64,000 nucleotides of DNA, from the NCBI GenBank assembly GCA_947476405.1, contig CANJQG010000003.1:40005-104004 (forward strand), read 5' to 3'. The position numbers and the translations under genes were made by a program. This document shows positions 44,862 through 53,504 of this stretch, in pieces (position 1 is the stretch's first letter; the number at the start of each line of letters is the position of its first letter). The notes under the pieces were generated by a model. The model had not been told where the DNA came from and did no database searches. It saw only the letters and a program-made list of their open reading frames with translations. This DNA comes from Thiotrichales bacterium (GTDB taxonomy: Bacteria; Pseudomonadota; Gammaproteobacteria; Francisellales; CACEW01).

Positions 44862-44957
44862 TTCAGGCATTCTTGGCACCCCTTTTTTTAAAAGACTATA
44901 TTGCAATCAATTTGATTACCATATAAACTGATCTTTTTTAATTCAGCCCCTTGAACC

Positions 44958-45917
44958 ATGAAAAATATACACGATAAGCATTTTAAGCAATTGATGCAGG
45001 AACGTCGTTTTTTTGAGCCTTTTCTTAAAACCTATCTTCCCAGCGAACTTTTAACGCGGATCGACTGGAACTCCATTGATTTTTATAAGATGGGAGGTCG
45101 ACATCGCGAACAGAACACCAAAAAGGAATTTGAGGCGGATGTGATTTATCTGTGCAATCTGGATGGAAAACAGGCGATGCTCTGGGTTCATGCTGAACAT
45201 CAATCCGGCTCGGATCCAATCATGATTCTTCGGGTGGCCAATTATCAATTCGCTGAATTACTCAGCTTTGCGAGGCAAAATCCAGCTAAACCTTTGCCGA
45301 CGATTGTGACGATTCTTTATCACCAGGGCAAAAAACCTTGGAAAGCAACCCTGAAACTGGAAGATTTATTCGCCGAACCCGCATTGGCAATGCGTTATCT
45401 CATGCGGCCTATTTTGGTTGATCTGCCCAGTCGTTCTGATCAAGAACTCACAGCCCATGAAAATATCGGCCCCGCGGAACTGATTATGAAATATATCCGA
45501 CGTAAGGATTTTGCTAAAAAGCTGTCTCTTTTTGCGCGCATTATCCATACAGTGGATGACAAATCACGGAGCACTGTGTTAGAATATATCATCAATGCAG
45601 TACACATAACAGAAGCAGAGTTAACTGAGGTAGCACAACATTGCATGCAAATAGAAGACAAGGAGAAACTAATGACTTTAGCAGATCGTCTAGTAGCAAG
45701 AGGAATGCAACAAGGCGTGCAGCAAGGGATGCAACAAGGCATACAGCAAGGCGTGCAGCAAGGGATGCAACAAGGCATACAGCAAGGCGTGCAACAGGAA
45801 CGTCTTGCCATTGCCAAGTCTATGCTTCTGAAAGGGTTTGAGCACGATTTGATTGCAGAAACAACCGCCTTAACACTTCAAGAAATCAAAGCACTTCAAA
45901 AGGGATTAAGCCATTGA
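44958..45917 (+). CDS. Rpn-family recombination-promoting nuclease/putative transposase
   Basis: 319 residues of the Rpn (YhgA-like, transposase_31) PD-(D/E)XK family. The N-terminal opening HDKHFKQLMQERRFFEPFLKTYL is typical, and the catalytic-type residues Asp61 and Glu80-x-Gln82 (WVHAEHQS) follow. The C-terminal region holds a Gln-rich repeat (QQGMQQGIQQGV units) encoded by a 36 bp tandem repeat, then LAIAKSMLLKGFEHDLIAETT, the usual Rpn ending. Such proteins spread as mobile genes with variable repeats. It sits between ybeD and lipB, interrupting a normally tight cluster. Confidence 0.88.
   Translation: MKNIHDKHFKQLMQERRFFEPFLKTYLPSELLTRIDWNSIDFYKMGGRHREQNTKKEFEADVIYLCNLDGKQAMLWVHAEHQSGSDPIMILRVANYQFAELLSFARQNPAKPLPTIVTILYHQGKKPWKATLKLEDLFAEPALAMRYLMRPILVDLPSRSDQELTAHENIGPAELIMKYIRRKDFAKKLSLFARIIHTVDDKSRSTVLEYIINAVHITEAELTEVAQHCMQIEDKEKLMTLADRLVARGMQQGVQQGMQQGIQQGVQQGMQQGIQQGVQQERLAIAKSMLLKGFEHDLIAETTALTLQEIKALQKGLSH
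45711..45792 (+). repeat. 36 bp tandem repeat inside the Rpn gene
   Basis: Two identical 36 bp units (45711-45746 and 45747-45782) and the first 10 bp of a third. Within each unit are imperfect 12 bp subunits of the form CAAGG-GTGCAG. They keep the frame and encode repeated QQG-V/M/I tetrapeptides. Copy number is likely to vary by slippage. The antisense frame reads as repeated Cys-Cys-Met/Ile-Pro and is a shadow. Confidence 0.9.
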
Positions 45918-45940
45918 ACAATGAATGGACGGCCTGATTC

Positions 45941-46540
45941 ATGCTGATTCGACGCTTAGGGTTATGTGACTACACCCCCACTTTAGATGAAATGATCGCA
46001 TTTACAGAAAACAGAACCCCCTCTACCCCCGATGAAATATGGCTTTGCGAACACCCGCCTCTTTTTACTTTGGGACGCAATGGCGATCCATCCATGATGC
46101 TGCAGCAGACGGACATTCCCCTCGTCAAAACCGACCGCGGCGGGCAGATTACCTATCATGGGCCGGGACAGTTGATGATTTACTTTTTAATTGATTTGCG
46201 CCGTAAAAAAATAGCTGCCGCGGAGTTTGTCAGCCAGATTGAAACCCAAACGATTCGGCTGCTGCAAACATGGGGCATTCGCGCCCATCTACGCGAGGGC
46301 ATGCCGGGTGTGTATGTTCAGGATGCGAAGATTGCCTCGCTGGGCCTGCGTATTCGCAATGCGCGCGCCTATCACGGCCTGGCGTTGAATGTCGACATGG
46401 ATCTCTCCCCCTTCACACAGATTCATCCCTGCGGTTATGCTAATTTACAGATGACTCAGATGCGCGAATTTGTCAAAAGCGCGAATTTAATGGAGAATGT
46501 CATCACACACTGGATAGAGGATTTTCATGACCACCCCTGA
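45941..46540 (+). CDS. lipB: Octanoyl-[ACP]:protein N-octanoyltransferase LipB
   Basis: Transfers octanoate from ACP to lipoyl domains, the first step of lipoate synthesis. Signature elements: HPPLFTLGRNGDPS, the substrate loop DRGGQITYHGPGQL, and KIASLGLRIRNARAYHGLALNV containing the catalytic Lys. The usual Cys-containing motif near the C-terminus reads IHPCGY. 199 residues, typical. It overlaps lipA by 14 bp. Confidence 0.96.
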   Translation: MLIRRLGLCDYTPTLDEMIAFTENRTPSTPDEIWLCEHPPLFTLGRNGDPSMMLQQTDIPLVKTDRGGQITYHGPGQLMIYFLIDLRRKKIAAAEFVSQIETQTIRLLQTWGIRAHLREGMPGVYVQDAKIASLGLRIRNARAYHGLALNVDMDLSPFTQIHPCGYANLQMTQMREFVKSANLMENVITHWIEDFHDHP

Positions 46541-47486
46541 CGTCACCCAAAAACACCGCGATTACGATAAACTCTCGCGCATTCCGATCAAAATTGAAAA
46601 AACCGAAACGCGTTTACGCCTACCGGAATGGCTGTATGTCACACTTCCAAAAGTCAATGAGGCCTCCGAAATCAACCGGATCAAAGCGATTTTGCGTGAA
46701 AAAAAATTAAGCTCCGTCTGCGAAGAAGCCTCCTGCCCCAATTTGGCGGAATGTTTCAGCAAGGGCGCGGCCACCTTTATGATTATGGGTGACAAATGCA
46801 CGCGCCGCTGCAGTTTCTGTGATGTCGCGCATGGCCGACCCGATGCATTAGATATCAATGAACCCACTAATTTAGCCTCTGCTATCAAAGAAATGGCCTT
46901 AAAATATGTTGTCATCACCTCCGTCGATCGCGATGATTTACGCGATGGCGGTGCTGAACACTTTGCCCAATGCATTCAAGCCACGCGTGCGGCCAATCCC
47001 GGCATCAAAATTGAGGTGTTGGTTCCTGATTTCAGGGGAAAAAGTCGCCTACCTCTAGCGCTGGGCACTTTAGTTTCCAGCCCACCTGACATCTTTAATC
47101 ACAATATCGAAACCGTCGAGCGTCTCTATCCACAAGTACGCGCCGGCTCCGACTACGCCTGGTCTCTCCGCTTACTCAAAGAATACAAAGAACGCATGCC
47201 GCATATTCCGACCAAATCCGGCATCATGCTCGGCCTCGGCGAAACCGATGAAGAAGTCGAAGTCACCCTCGCCGATCTCCGCGCACACGATGTCGATATG
47301 GTGACCATCGGGCAATACCTCCAACCCAGCAATTTCCACTTTCCCATCCAGCGCTACGTCAGCCCCGAACAATATCACCTCTTCGGCGAAATCGCAAAAA
47401 AAATGGGTTTCAAAAACGTCGCCTCCGGCCCCAATGTCCGCTCATCCTATCATGCTGAACATCAAAGCGAAGGCGATTTATTTTAG
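46527..47486 (+). CDS. lipA: Lipoyl synthase (radical SAM)
   Basis: Inserts two sulfurs into protein-bound octanoate. The auxiliary cluster motif CEEASCPNLAEC is at about residues 65-76, and the radical-SAM motif CTRRCSFC is at about 91-98. VVITSVDRDDLRDGGA and GLGETDEEV follow, with the C-terminal SGPNVRSSYHAE. 319 residues, full length. It depends on Fe-S supply (see mrp). Followed by the MITE-like element. Confidence 0.97.
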   Translation: MTTPDVTQKHRDYDKLSRIPIKIEKTETRLRLPEWLYVTLPKVNEASEINRIKAILREKKLSSVCEEASCPNLAECFSKGAATFMIMGDKCTRRCSFCDVAHGRPDALDINEPTNLASAIKEMALKYVVITSVDRDDLRDGGAEHFAQCIQATRAANPGIKIEVLVPDFRGKSRLPLALGTLVSSPPDIFNHNIETVERLYPQVRAGSDYAWSLRLLKEYKERMPHIPTKSGIMLGLGETDEEVEVTLADLRAHDVDMVTIGQYLQPSNFHFPIQRYVSPEQYHLFGEIAKKMGFKNVASGPNVRSSYHAEHQSEGDLF

Positions 47487-47490
47487 GCTA

Positions 47491-47694
47491 AGGCGTTGTC
47501 AGGAAATAAATATACTGTTTGCGCTTATACATTGAGTATTTAAGATAATGTGTCATCCTCGCGAACGCGGGGACCCAGTCCAATTCTATTCCTGCCTGTA
47601 GGCTTTTAAAGTCAATGAAGAAGAGCCTTCTAACTGGGTCCCCGCGTTCGCGAGGATGACACGAAAATGGATTAATTATTTCCTGACACTGCCT
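47491..47694. mobile_element. MITE-like element with nested inverted repeats
   Basis: Outer terminal inverted repeats of 19 bp (47491-47509 and 47676-47694, 17 of 19 matching, core TGTCAGGAAATAA) enclose a perfect 30 bp inner inverted repeat (47550-47579 and 47633-47662, containing CTCGCGAACGCGGGGACCC) with a 53 bp loop. It carries no coding sequence. The GC-rich inner palindrome stands out against the AT-rich flanks and resembles the widespread GCGAA-CGCGGGGA type repeats of host-associated bacteria. A TA dinucleotide at both borders could be a target duplication if the right end is 47693. It lies just after lipA. Confidence 0.8.
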
Positions 47695-47745
47695 AACTGC
47701 AAAAAGGCAATTTCTTTTTCCACCTTTACTGCTTAAGCTCTCCTA

Positions 47746-47787
47746 TAAAAGCAAAAATGCCCTAGCCTGTAGATAAAAGGCTAGAGC
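47746..47787 (-). terminator. Rho-independent terminator of the 47837-48685 gene
   Basis: On the minus strand a 9 bp stem (47787-47779 with 47767-47759, core CTAGCC/GGCTAG, one G-T pair) with an 11 nt loop is followed by ATTTTTGCTTTTA. It lies about 50 bp beyond the stop of the unknown gene. Confidence 0.7.
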
Positions 47788-47836
47788 AAATGAGTACAGC
47801 AGATCTCTTTATTACAGAGTTTAAGCTTTTAGTGCT

Positions 47837-48685
47837 TTATGCTGCTGGTGCTGGTGCTGATGTAGAAGCAGGCAAGGTATTCGCAAACGTCAGTGCACTA
47901 TGATAGTGTGCATCTATCCCCATTTTTTTACCACAAAAACTAGCAATGGCACTCGTGACTTTTTTGACTAAACCCCAAAAGGAACTGCTCTCATTCACAC
48001 GCTCTTTATTCGAAGGCGAATCAATGCTTATCGATTCCCCAGTTAAAACATGACTTTCAAATTGAGCTTTAGCATTTTGACACCATTCTTTTCTTGCCGT
48101 CAGAATCCCTGAATCGCTAGTACTGGAGCTTGCAGTATTTTTTCTAGCCTCATAGTATTTCTCTGCCTGTCCAAGCTCGCGAATGATTGGCTCAACAGCA
48201 ACCGCACGTGCTAAACGTTGAAAATTATCAGTTTCTATAGCATTAAGCACTTTATTTCTTAAACCTGGATCGTCTAAGTCGCAGTGCTTGTTTTTCTCTA
48301 TTCCGAAGTTATTTTTTAAAAAATTTCTTTCAGGATCAACAGTAAGTTCCGTAAACCCACCAAATATATTAAACCGCTCTACAGACCCAGAAGCAGCGCG
48401 TAAATATTCATAAACCGGACCTCCAGCATTCCTTTCAGAAATATCATATTGCGACACACCGTTAGAATCAATATGACTAAATACCTGTTCTGTCCCTTTT
48501 TCAAATAAGGTGTTTAAGCGCGCTTCCCTGTCCCCCTTTGGTAACAAAGCGATCTCAAGAAGTTGTTTTGATACGGGCGCAGATTGTAATAATTTTGCTG
48601 TCTCAAGAGCCTCTTTCAGATTGGGACTCAAATATTCTACCTGCGTACTTGCCTGCGTACTTGCCTTCGCCCTCTTCCTCGCCAT
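47837..48685 (-). CDS. Hypothetical protein, candidate effector
   Basis: 282 residues from the ATG at 48685 (MARKRAKAS), chosen because GGAG lies 7 bp upstream; the frame continues to 48703. It has a basic start, a duplicated ASTQ encoded by a 12 bp direct repeat, a helical body with EYLRAASGSVERFNIFGG, and an Ala/Ser/Pro tail (LPASTSAPAPAA). No signal peptide; one weakly hydrophobic segment near FWGLVKKVTSAIASFCGKKM. I recognise no domain. The Ser/Pro/Ala-rich terminus is like that of the 845-residue protein. It has its own terminator and sits next to the MITE-like element. Confidence 0.6.
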   Translation of the reverse strand: MARKRAKASTQASTQVEYLSPNLKEALETAKLLQSAPVSKQLLEIALLPKGDREARLNTLFEKGTEQVFSHIDSNGVSQYDISERNAGGPVYEYLRAASGSVERFNIFGGFTELTVDPERNFLKNNFGIEKNKHCDLDDPGLRNKVLNAIETDNFQRLARAVAVEPIIRELGQAEKYYEARKNTASSSTSDSGILTARKEWCQNAKAQFESHVLTGESISIDSPSNKERVNESSSFWGLVKKVTSAIASFCGKKMGIDAHYHSALTFANTLPASTSAPAPAA

Positions 48686-48809
48686 CATCATTCTCCATTT
48701 CATTTATACTATTACCATCATGCCAAAAATACAGTAAAAAGTCAAGGAACATCGCTTTAAATAGACAAAATAAATTGATAAGTACTTTAAAAATCGTAAT
48801 AAAAAAACG

Positions 48810-49223
48810 TTATGGCAATGAAGTGCTTACCTCCAGCACCGCTTCAGATGAGCGAGACTGGATAAGAGGATAAAACACTGCGGAATCATCGGCTGCCTTC
48901 ATTACGAGTGAATGCAGACTCTTCAGGTTATTGATTCCAGCTGGATACAGAACGGGCTTGAGGATTCTGTTTGCTTGCCTGATTTGCTTGCCTAACTTCA
49001 CTGGCGAGAGAATCATTTCACCCCTTCGAAGGTAGTTTTCTGTCAATATCATCAGGGCAGAATGGCATTCAAAAAAATCGCCGTATGCTTTAGTGAGCAA
49101 TTCCAGACTGAGCAATCTAGCACCCTGGGTAATTTTAAAATATTGTATTTCCCACAATCCTAGATAAACACTAAGATTTAGCTTTTTCTGATCTGCTACC
49201 TCAACAAATTCTTCTGCCCACAT
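48810..49223 (-). CDS. Hypothetical helical protein
   Basis: 137 residues, no signal peptide or membrane helix, mostly amphipathic helix by eye (for example LLSLELLTKAYGDFF and KLGKQIRQANRILKPVL). An AAGGGATAAGGG stretch lies upstream of the start. No recognised family. It follows lplA by 27 bp on the same strand, so it may share its transcript. Function unknown. Confidence 0.5.
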   Translation of the reverse strand: MWAEEFVEVADQKKLNLSVYLGLWEIQYFKITQGARLLSLELLTKAYGDFFECHSALMILTENYLRRGEMILSPVKLGKQIRQANRILKPVLYPAGINNLKSLHSLVMKAADDSAVFYPLIQSRSSEAVLEVSTSLP

Positions 49224-49250
49224 ACCCTTATCCCTTCTATTATTTTAAAT

Positions 49251-50114
49251 TCAGATGCATTCTATATCAAAAACAGAGCCAAGCCAGTGAGCATACTCTG
49301 ACAATGGCGGCTTGCAGGCTATAATCCTGCCGCTTTCTACTTGGAATACCAGCTTCTGGCCATTGATTTCTCGCTCTTCTTCAAAAGGAAGCGTCTTGTG
49401 ATAGATCCACTCAAGACTCTGATAGCGTTGCTGCTCTGCCACGACCAGGGGATAACGCAACGCCTGCTGATCTAAAACCAGGGGAGGAATGGCTTGCTGA
49501 TGGTGATTTTCAAACGATTGAATGAGACTTTTTTTGACGGACTCCAGGCTTAAATCAGGCATAAAATCAGTGAGATTCATGACGGAGCTGCGCACGGATC
49601 GAATCGCATTGGTTTTGATTTTTCGCGGGGGCGCAGCCAAGGCCTCTCGCAGCATGGCGAGGTCTGAATGAATCAGCAAAGTGCCATGATGAAAGCAGTT
49701 TTCCCGTGTTTCGCGAAAGGCACTGCCTGAGATTTTTTTGTCTTGCACAATGAGATCGTGGCGTTCGTTCATTTGTGCTGGAATGCCTAATGTAATCAAA
49801 GCATTCAGAACCATCTGGAGATGCGTTTTTTTGTCATACTGCGCTTTGGGACTGATAAAACTAAAGTTGAGATTCCCGAGATCATGCACAACCGTTCCGC
49901 CGCCGCTTTGACGTCTGACCAAGGGCATCTGATTGGCTTTAAGGAAGGGGAGATTGGCTTCAATCCAGGGGTTTTGGGCACGACCGATGACAACACAGGG
50001 TTGATTCACATACAGGAATAATGTGGGAACAGCTTGCGTCTGAAACAGGAAGTGTTCAAGTGCTAAGTTTTCGTAGGGATTGCGCACAGAACTGACAAAA
50101 ATTTGAGCGCTCAC
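49251..50114 (-). CDS. lplA: Lipoate-protein ligase A
   Basis: ATP-dependent ligase attaching scavenged lipoate to lipoyl domains. Signature segments are NPYENLALEHFLF, VVIGRAQNPWIEANL, the lipoate loop VRRQSGGGTVVHDLGNLNFSF and KKISGSAFRETRENCFHHGTLL with the catalytic Lys. 287 residues against 337 in E. coli; the C-terminal accessory domain is shorter. With LipA/LipB nearby, the cell has both synthesis and salvage routes. Follows the CPA2 antiporter gene closely (1 bp gap). Confidence 0.92.
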   Translation of the reverse strand: MSAQIFVSSVRNPYENLALEHFLFQTQAVPTLFLYVNQPCVVIGRAQNPWIEANLPFLKANQMPLVRRQSGGGTVVHDLGNLNFSFISPKAQYDKKTHLQMVLNALITLGIPAQMNERHDLIVQDKKISGSAFRETRENCFHHGTLLIHSDLAMLREALAAPPRKIKTNAIRSVRSSVMNLTDFMPDLSLESVKKSLIQSFENHHQQAIPPLVLDQQALRYPLVVAEQQRYQSLEWIYHKTLPFEEEREINGQKLVFQVESGRIIACKPPLSEYAHWLGSVFDIECI

Positions 50115-50115
50115 T

Positions 50116-52092
50116 TTATCGCCCTTCTACCACATGCGCTTCAAAACGATCGAGATTATCAGGCAGGCCCGCGACAATCAAGACATCGCCCGCATGGACT
50201 TTGGTTTGATGCGGCGGTTTTGCACCGACAATACCTTTTTTACGCATTGCAATCACATCAACCCCAAACTGATGAACATCTAGATGAAAAATGGTTTTTC
50301 CTTCTGCAAAATGGCCGGATTGAATCAACATCGCGCGCTGCTGTTGACGCGGTTCACCCTCATCCCCTTCTTGATCTTCACCCACGAAATAGCCTTTTAA
50401 TAAACGATAGCGATCCTGACGCAGACCATGAGTCCAGACCACGGCTTCCGCCATATCCATTCCCAGACTCACTAAAATATGCATGCTCAAAATCAAACTG
50501 GCTTCCAACGCATCCGGAATCACCTCTGTCGCACCCGCCGCCATTAAGGATTCAATATCCGTATCATCCTGCGTCCGCACTAAAATCGGAACGGTCGCAT
50601 GACACAAACGCATTTGATGAAGGACCTTCAGCGAAATCACGGGATCCTGAAAAGTCAAGACAATCGCTTTAGCCTGATCAATCTGTAAATTTCGCAAAAT
50701 ATGCGTATCAGACGCATCCGCATACACGACATTTTCGCCTGCCAGCCGCGCCTGATTGATAATCATCGGGTCTAAATCCAGCGCCAGATAATGATGCCCC
50801 TGCGTACTGATCGCCTTGGCCACCCACTGCCCCACGCGACTAAATCCGGCAATCAAAATCACGCCGGGCCGCACTTCAAGATGCTCAATATCATCGGGAA
50901 CCAGCTGAGATTTTCCAAATAAAAAAGTAGTCAGTCGGGGCACAATCTGCTTTTGAAACCGCAGACTTAAAATCGATAGCAACATACTGACAATCAAAGA
51001 GGCCAACACGATTTGCGCTTCGGTATCCTGCAAAAAATTAAACTGTGACGCCAGGGCCACCAGCACAAATCCAAACTCTCCCGCCTGCGCCAAGAGCAAG
51101 CCGACCTTCATCGACTCCTGGGCATTCGCCAATTTTAATACCTTGACCAGGCTTGAAATAATAAACAATTTGCTGACAAAAATAATCAGCGCAATGATCA
51201 AAATAAAGGCGAAATTTTGCATAAACACTTCGATATTCAGCAGGGTTCCAATCCCGATAAAAAACAATCCCAGCAAAACATCCCGAAACGGCCGAATATC
51301 ACTTTCCACTTGATGATGATAGGGTGTCCCACCCAAAATCGCACCGGCCAAAAAAGCACCAAACTCGGTCGACATCCCCATTAAATCAGAAAAATACGCC
51401 GCGGCCAGCACGACAAATAGGGTCGCTAAAGTCGAAAGTTCGGGAGAACGCAGACGCGCCACTTCGGTAAAAACAGGCGTAAATATTTTTTTACCCACTA
51501 AAACCAAAACCCCAAAAGTAAACACACCCTTTAACAATTCCACGGCGAGTGAACCGAAAATATTGCCGCCGGTATTCGTCGCAAAAAAAGTCGTAATAAT
51601 AATCGCAGGAACCACCATCAAATCCTGGAAAATCAACATGCTCATAGTGAGATGGCCCACATGCGTCGAGGTCTCACCATTTTCTTTTAAAATTTTACTG
51701 ACAATCGCAGTAGAAGACATGGCGAGGGCGACCGCCACCACAAAAGAAGTGCGCGCATCCAGACGGATAATTAAACAAAAAAGATACGCCAGTCCGCAAC
51801 AGGCCAGCATTTGCAAGCTACCCAAACCAAAAACTGTTTTTTTCATACTGATCAAACGCGGCAGGGAAAACTCCAAACCAATCGAAAAAAGCAGAAAAAC
51901 AACACCATACTTAGCGAGAACAGTTAGATTTGAAAAATGTTGAAAGGAATTATGACCGATAATACTAATCAAAAGGCCAACGACAATATACCCAATGATG
52001 GGCGGAAAATTGAGGCGGCGACAAATCGCAACCACCACAATTGTTACGACCAGAACCACAAGTAATTGGTTGAATACGCCCACTAAAAGCAT
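50116..52092 (-). CDS. CPA2 cation:proton antiporter with TrkA domains (KefB/YbaL type)
   Basis: 658 residues. The N-terminal Na+/H+-exchanger domain has about 12 helices (residues 5-385), including VVFLLFSIGLEFSLPRL and STEFGAFLAGAILGGTPYHHQVESDI. A cytoplasmic RCK/TrkA_N domain has a Rossmann loop VILIAGFSRVGQWVAKAIS at about 412-430. A TrkA_C domain ends the protein (about 570-650). Predicted to exchange K+ or Na+ for H+. The glutathione-site features of KefB/KefC could not be checked, so the ion and gating ligand remain open. Together with KdpAB it suggests active potassium control. Confidence 0.85.
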   Translation of the reverse strand: MLLVGVFNQLLVVLVVTIVVVAICRRLNFPPIIGYIVVGLLISIIGHNSFQHFSNLTVLAKYGVVFLLFSIGLEFSLPRLISMKKTVFGLGSLQMLACCGLAYLFCLIIRLDARTSFVVAVALAMSSTAIVSKILKENGETSTHVGHLTMSMLIFQDLMVVPAIIITTFFATNTGGNIFGSLAVELLKGVFTFGVLVLVGKKIFTPVFTEVARLRSPELSTLATLFVVLAAAYFSDLMGMSTEFGAFLAGAILGGTPYHHQVESDIRPFRDVLLGLFFIGIGTLLNIEVFMQNFAFILIIALIIFVSKLFIISSLVKVLKLANAQESMKVGLLLAQAGEFGFVLVALASQFNFLQDTEAQIVLASLIVSMLLSILSLRFQKQIVPRLTTFLFGKSQLVPDDIEHLEVRPGVILIAGFSRVGQWVAKAISTQGHHYLALDLDPMIINQARLAGENVVYADASDTHILRNLQIDQAKAIVLTFQDPVISLKVLHQMRLCHATVPILVRTQDDTDIESLMAAGATEVIPDALEASLILSMHILVSLGMDMAEAVVWTHGLRQDRYRLLKGYFVGEDQEGDEGEPRQQQRAMLIQSGHFAEGKTIFHLDVHQFGVDVIAMRKKGIVGAKPPHQTKVHAGDVLIVAGLPDNLDRFEAHVVEGR

Positions 52093-52111
52093 TTTGTTTT
52101 ATTTTTCCTCT

Positions 52112-52867
52112 TTATCCAATCTTCAAGCCGACGCTTTTAAACAGCGTCTTCACCTCCGGATCCGTCAACATCAAAGTCTTCCCACGAGGCAAATCTCGTG
52201 GCAACGTCAGATCACCAAAGCGAACCCGAATCAAACGACTCACCACCATATTAAAATACTCAAACATACGACGCACTTCACGATTACGCCCTTCTGTCAA
52301 AACGACATGATACCAATGATTATGACCTTCTCCGCCTTGATCTTTTAGGTCTTTAAATTGCGCAAATCCATCTTCTAACTCAACGCCTTTCAGCAAAATC
52401 TTGATTTGCTCTTCGGTCAAACTGCCAAACACCCGCACGGCATATTCCCGCTCGACTTGCTGACGGGGATGCATCAGCGCATTCGCCAATTCACCATGCG
52501 TCGTAAACATCAATAATCCAGAAGTGTTAAAGTCCAGTCGTCCAATCATAATCCAGCGCGCATCCCGCACTTTGGGCAGCGCATCAAATACAGTGGGTCG
52601 ACCCTCAGGATCTTTGCGACTACAGACTTCACCCACGGGCTTGTAATACATTAAAACCTTAGGCATGGCGACTTCCGGCCGCATAATCACTAAACGTCCA
52701 TCCAGCTTAATGGAATCCGCATGCGTCATGCGATCACCCAGTTTTGCCAACTGATTATTAAGCTGAATTCGGCCTGCAGATAACCAAGTCTCGATCTCAC
52801 GACGCGAACCATAACCATAACGGCTTAATACTTTTTGGATTTTTTCACTTTGTTGAATTTCACTCAT
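52112..52867 (-). CDS. rluB: 23S rRNA pseudouridine 2605 synthase RluB
   Basis: RsuA-family synthase, 251 residues. The N-terminal S4 domain has EKIQKVLSRYGYGSRREIETWL. The catalytic motif IGRLDFNTSGLLMFTTHGEL is at about 107-126, with the Asp nucleophile in RLD. TEGRNREVRRMFEYFNM follows. RluB is preferred over RluE/RluF by the N-terminal S4 domain and length, although E. coli RluB has a longer tail. It overlaps yciO by 4 bp. Confidence 0.88.
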   Translation of the reverse strand: MSEIQQSEKIQKVLSRYGYGSRREIETWLSAGRIQLNNQLAKLGDRMTHADSIKLDGRLVIMRPEVAMPKVLMYYKPVGEVCSRKDPEGRPTVFDALPKVRDARWIMIGRLDFNTSGLLMFTTHGELANALMHPRQQVEREYAVRVFGSLTEEQIKILLKGVELEDGFAQFKDLKDQGGEGHNHWYHVVLTEGRNREVRRMFEYFNMVVSRLIRVRFGDLTLPRDLPRGKTLMLTDPEVKTLFKSVGLKIG

Positions 52868-53484
52868 GATAAAAACTCACTCACATCTCCACTTCCTTGA
52901 CGAATGACCACAGGCATCTCTCCGGTTAAATCCACAACGGAGGTCGGCTCAAAGCCCGCATAACCCGCATCGACAATAATATTCACTTCTCCCTCCAACG
53001 CATCAGCCACATCTTCAGGATAACACAAAGGCACATCCTGTTCGGGCAAAATCAAGGTACTGGATAAAAGCGGCTCACCTAACGCCTCAACAATCATCAA
53101 TGCAATTGGATGGTCCGGAATCCGGACTCCAATCGTATGATATTTTGAGGGAATCACATCTGGCACCTCGCGCGAAGCTTCCAAGATAAAAGTATAGCCA
53201 CCCGGCAGATATTTTTTCAAAACCCGAAACTGTGCGTTTGACACTTTGGCATAACGCGAAATCTCAGACAAATCTCGACAAATAAAGGTAAAACTATGCC
53301 CATCATCCAATTGACGAATGGCGCGAATTTTCTGCAAAGCGATCTTGTCCTTGAGGCTACAGCCCAATGCATAGCCCGAATCCGTGGGATAAGCAATCAC
53401 ACCGCCGAGACGCAGACAATCCGTAATGACCTTGATCAAGCGCGGATTATTTTGACTAGGATGTAAGGTGATCAGCTCGCTCAT
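52864..53484 (-). CDS. yciO: YciO-type Sua5/YrdC domain protein
   Basis: 206 residues of the YrdC/Sua5 fold. The opening GGVIAYPTDSGYALGCSLKD is followed by RAIRQLDDGHSFTFICRDLSEIS, GGYTFILEA, VGVRIPDHPIALMIV and PLLSSTLILPEQD. It matches YciO, the longer paralogue found next to rluB in gammaproteobacteria, rather than TsaC. YciO binds nucleotides and RNA; a threonylcarbamoyladenylate activity is disputed. Confidence 0.85.
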   Translation of the reverse strand: MSELITLHPSQNNPRLIKVITDCLRLGGVIAYPTDSGYALGCSLKDKIALQKIRAIRQLDDGHSFTFICRDLSEISRYAKVSNAQFRVLKKYLPGGYTFILEASREVPDVIPSKYHTIGVRIPDHPIALMIVEALGEPLLSSTLILPEQDVPLCYPEDVADALEGEVNIIVDAGYAGFEPTSVVDLTGEMPVVIRQGSGDVSEFLS

Positions 53485-53504
53485 GACGGCATTGTATCAC
53501 AGTT

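Noticed and set aside
45711..45792. Short direct repeats as a CRISPR array
   Set aside because: The units are contiguous without spacers, keep the Rpn reading frame and are not partially palindromic.
45440..45817. Antisense ORF encoding repeated Cys-Cys-Met/Ile-Pro units
   Set aside because: It is the reverse frame of the 36 bp repeat in the Rpn gene. The repeat explains the pattern, and there is no ribosome site or family resemblance.
47550..47662. Large inverted repeat as the lipA terminator
   Set aside because: There is no T-run after the right arm, the loop is 53 nt, and it sits inside matching outer repeats, so a mobile element explains it better.
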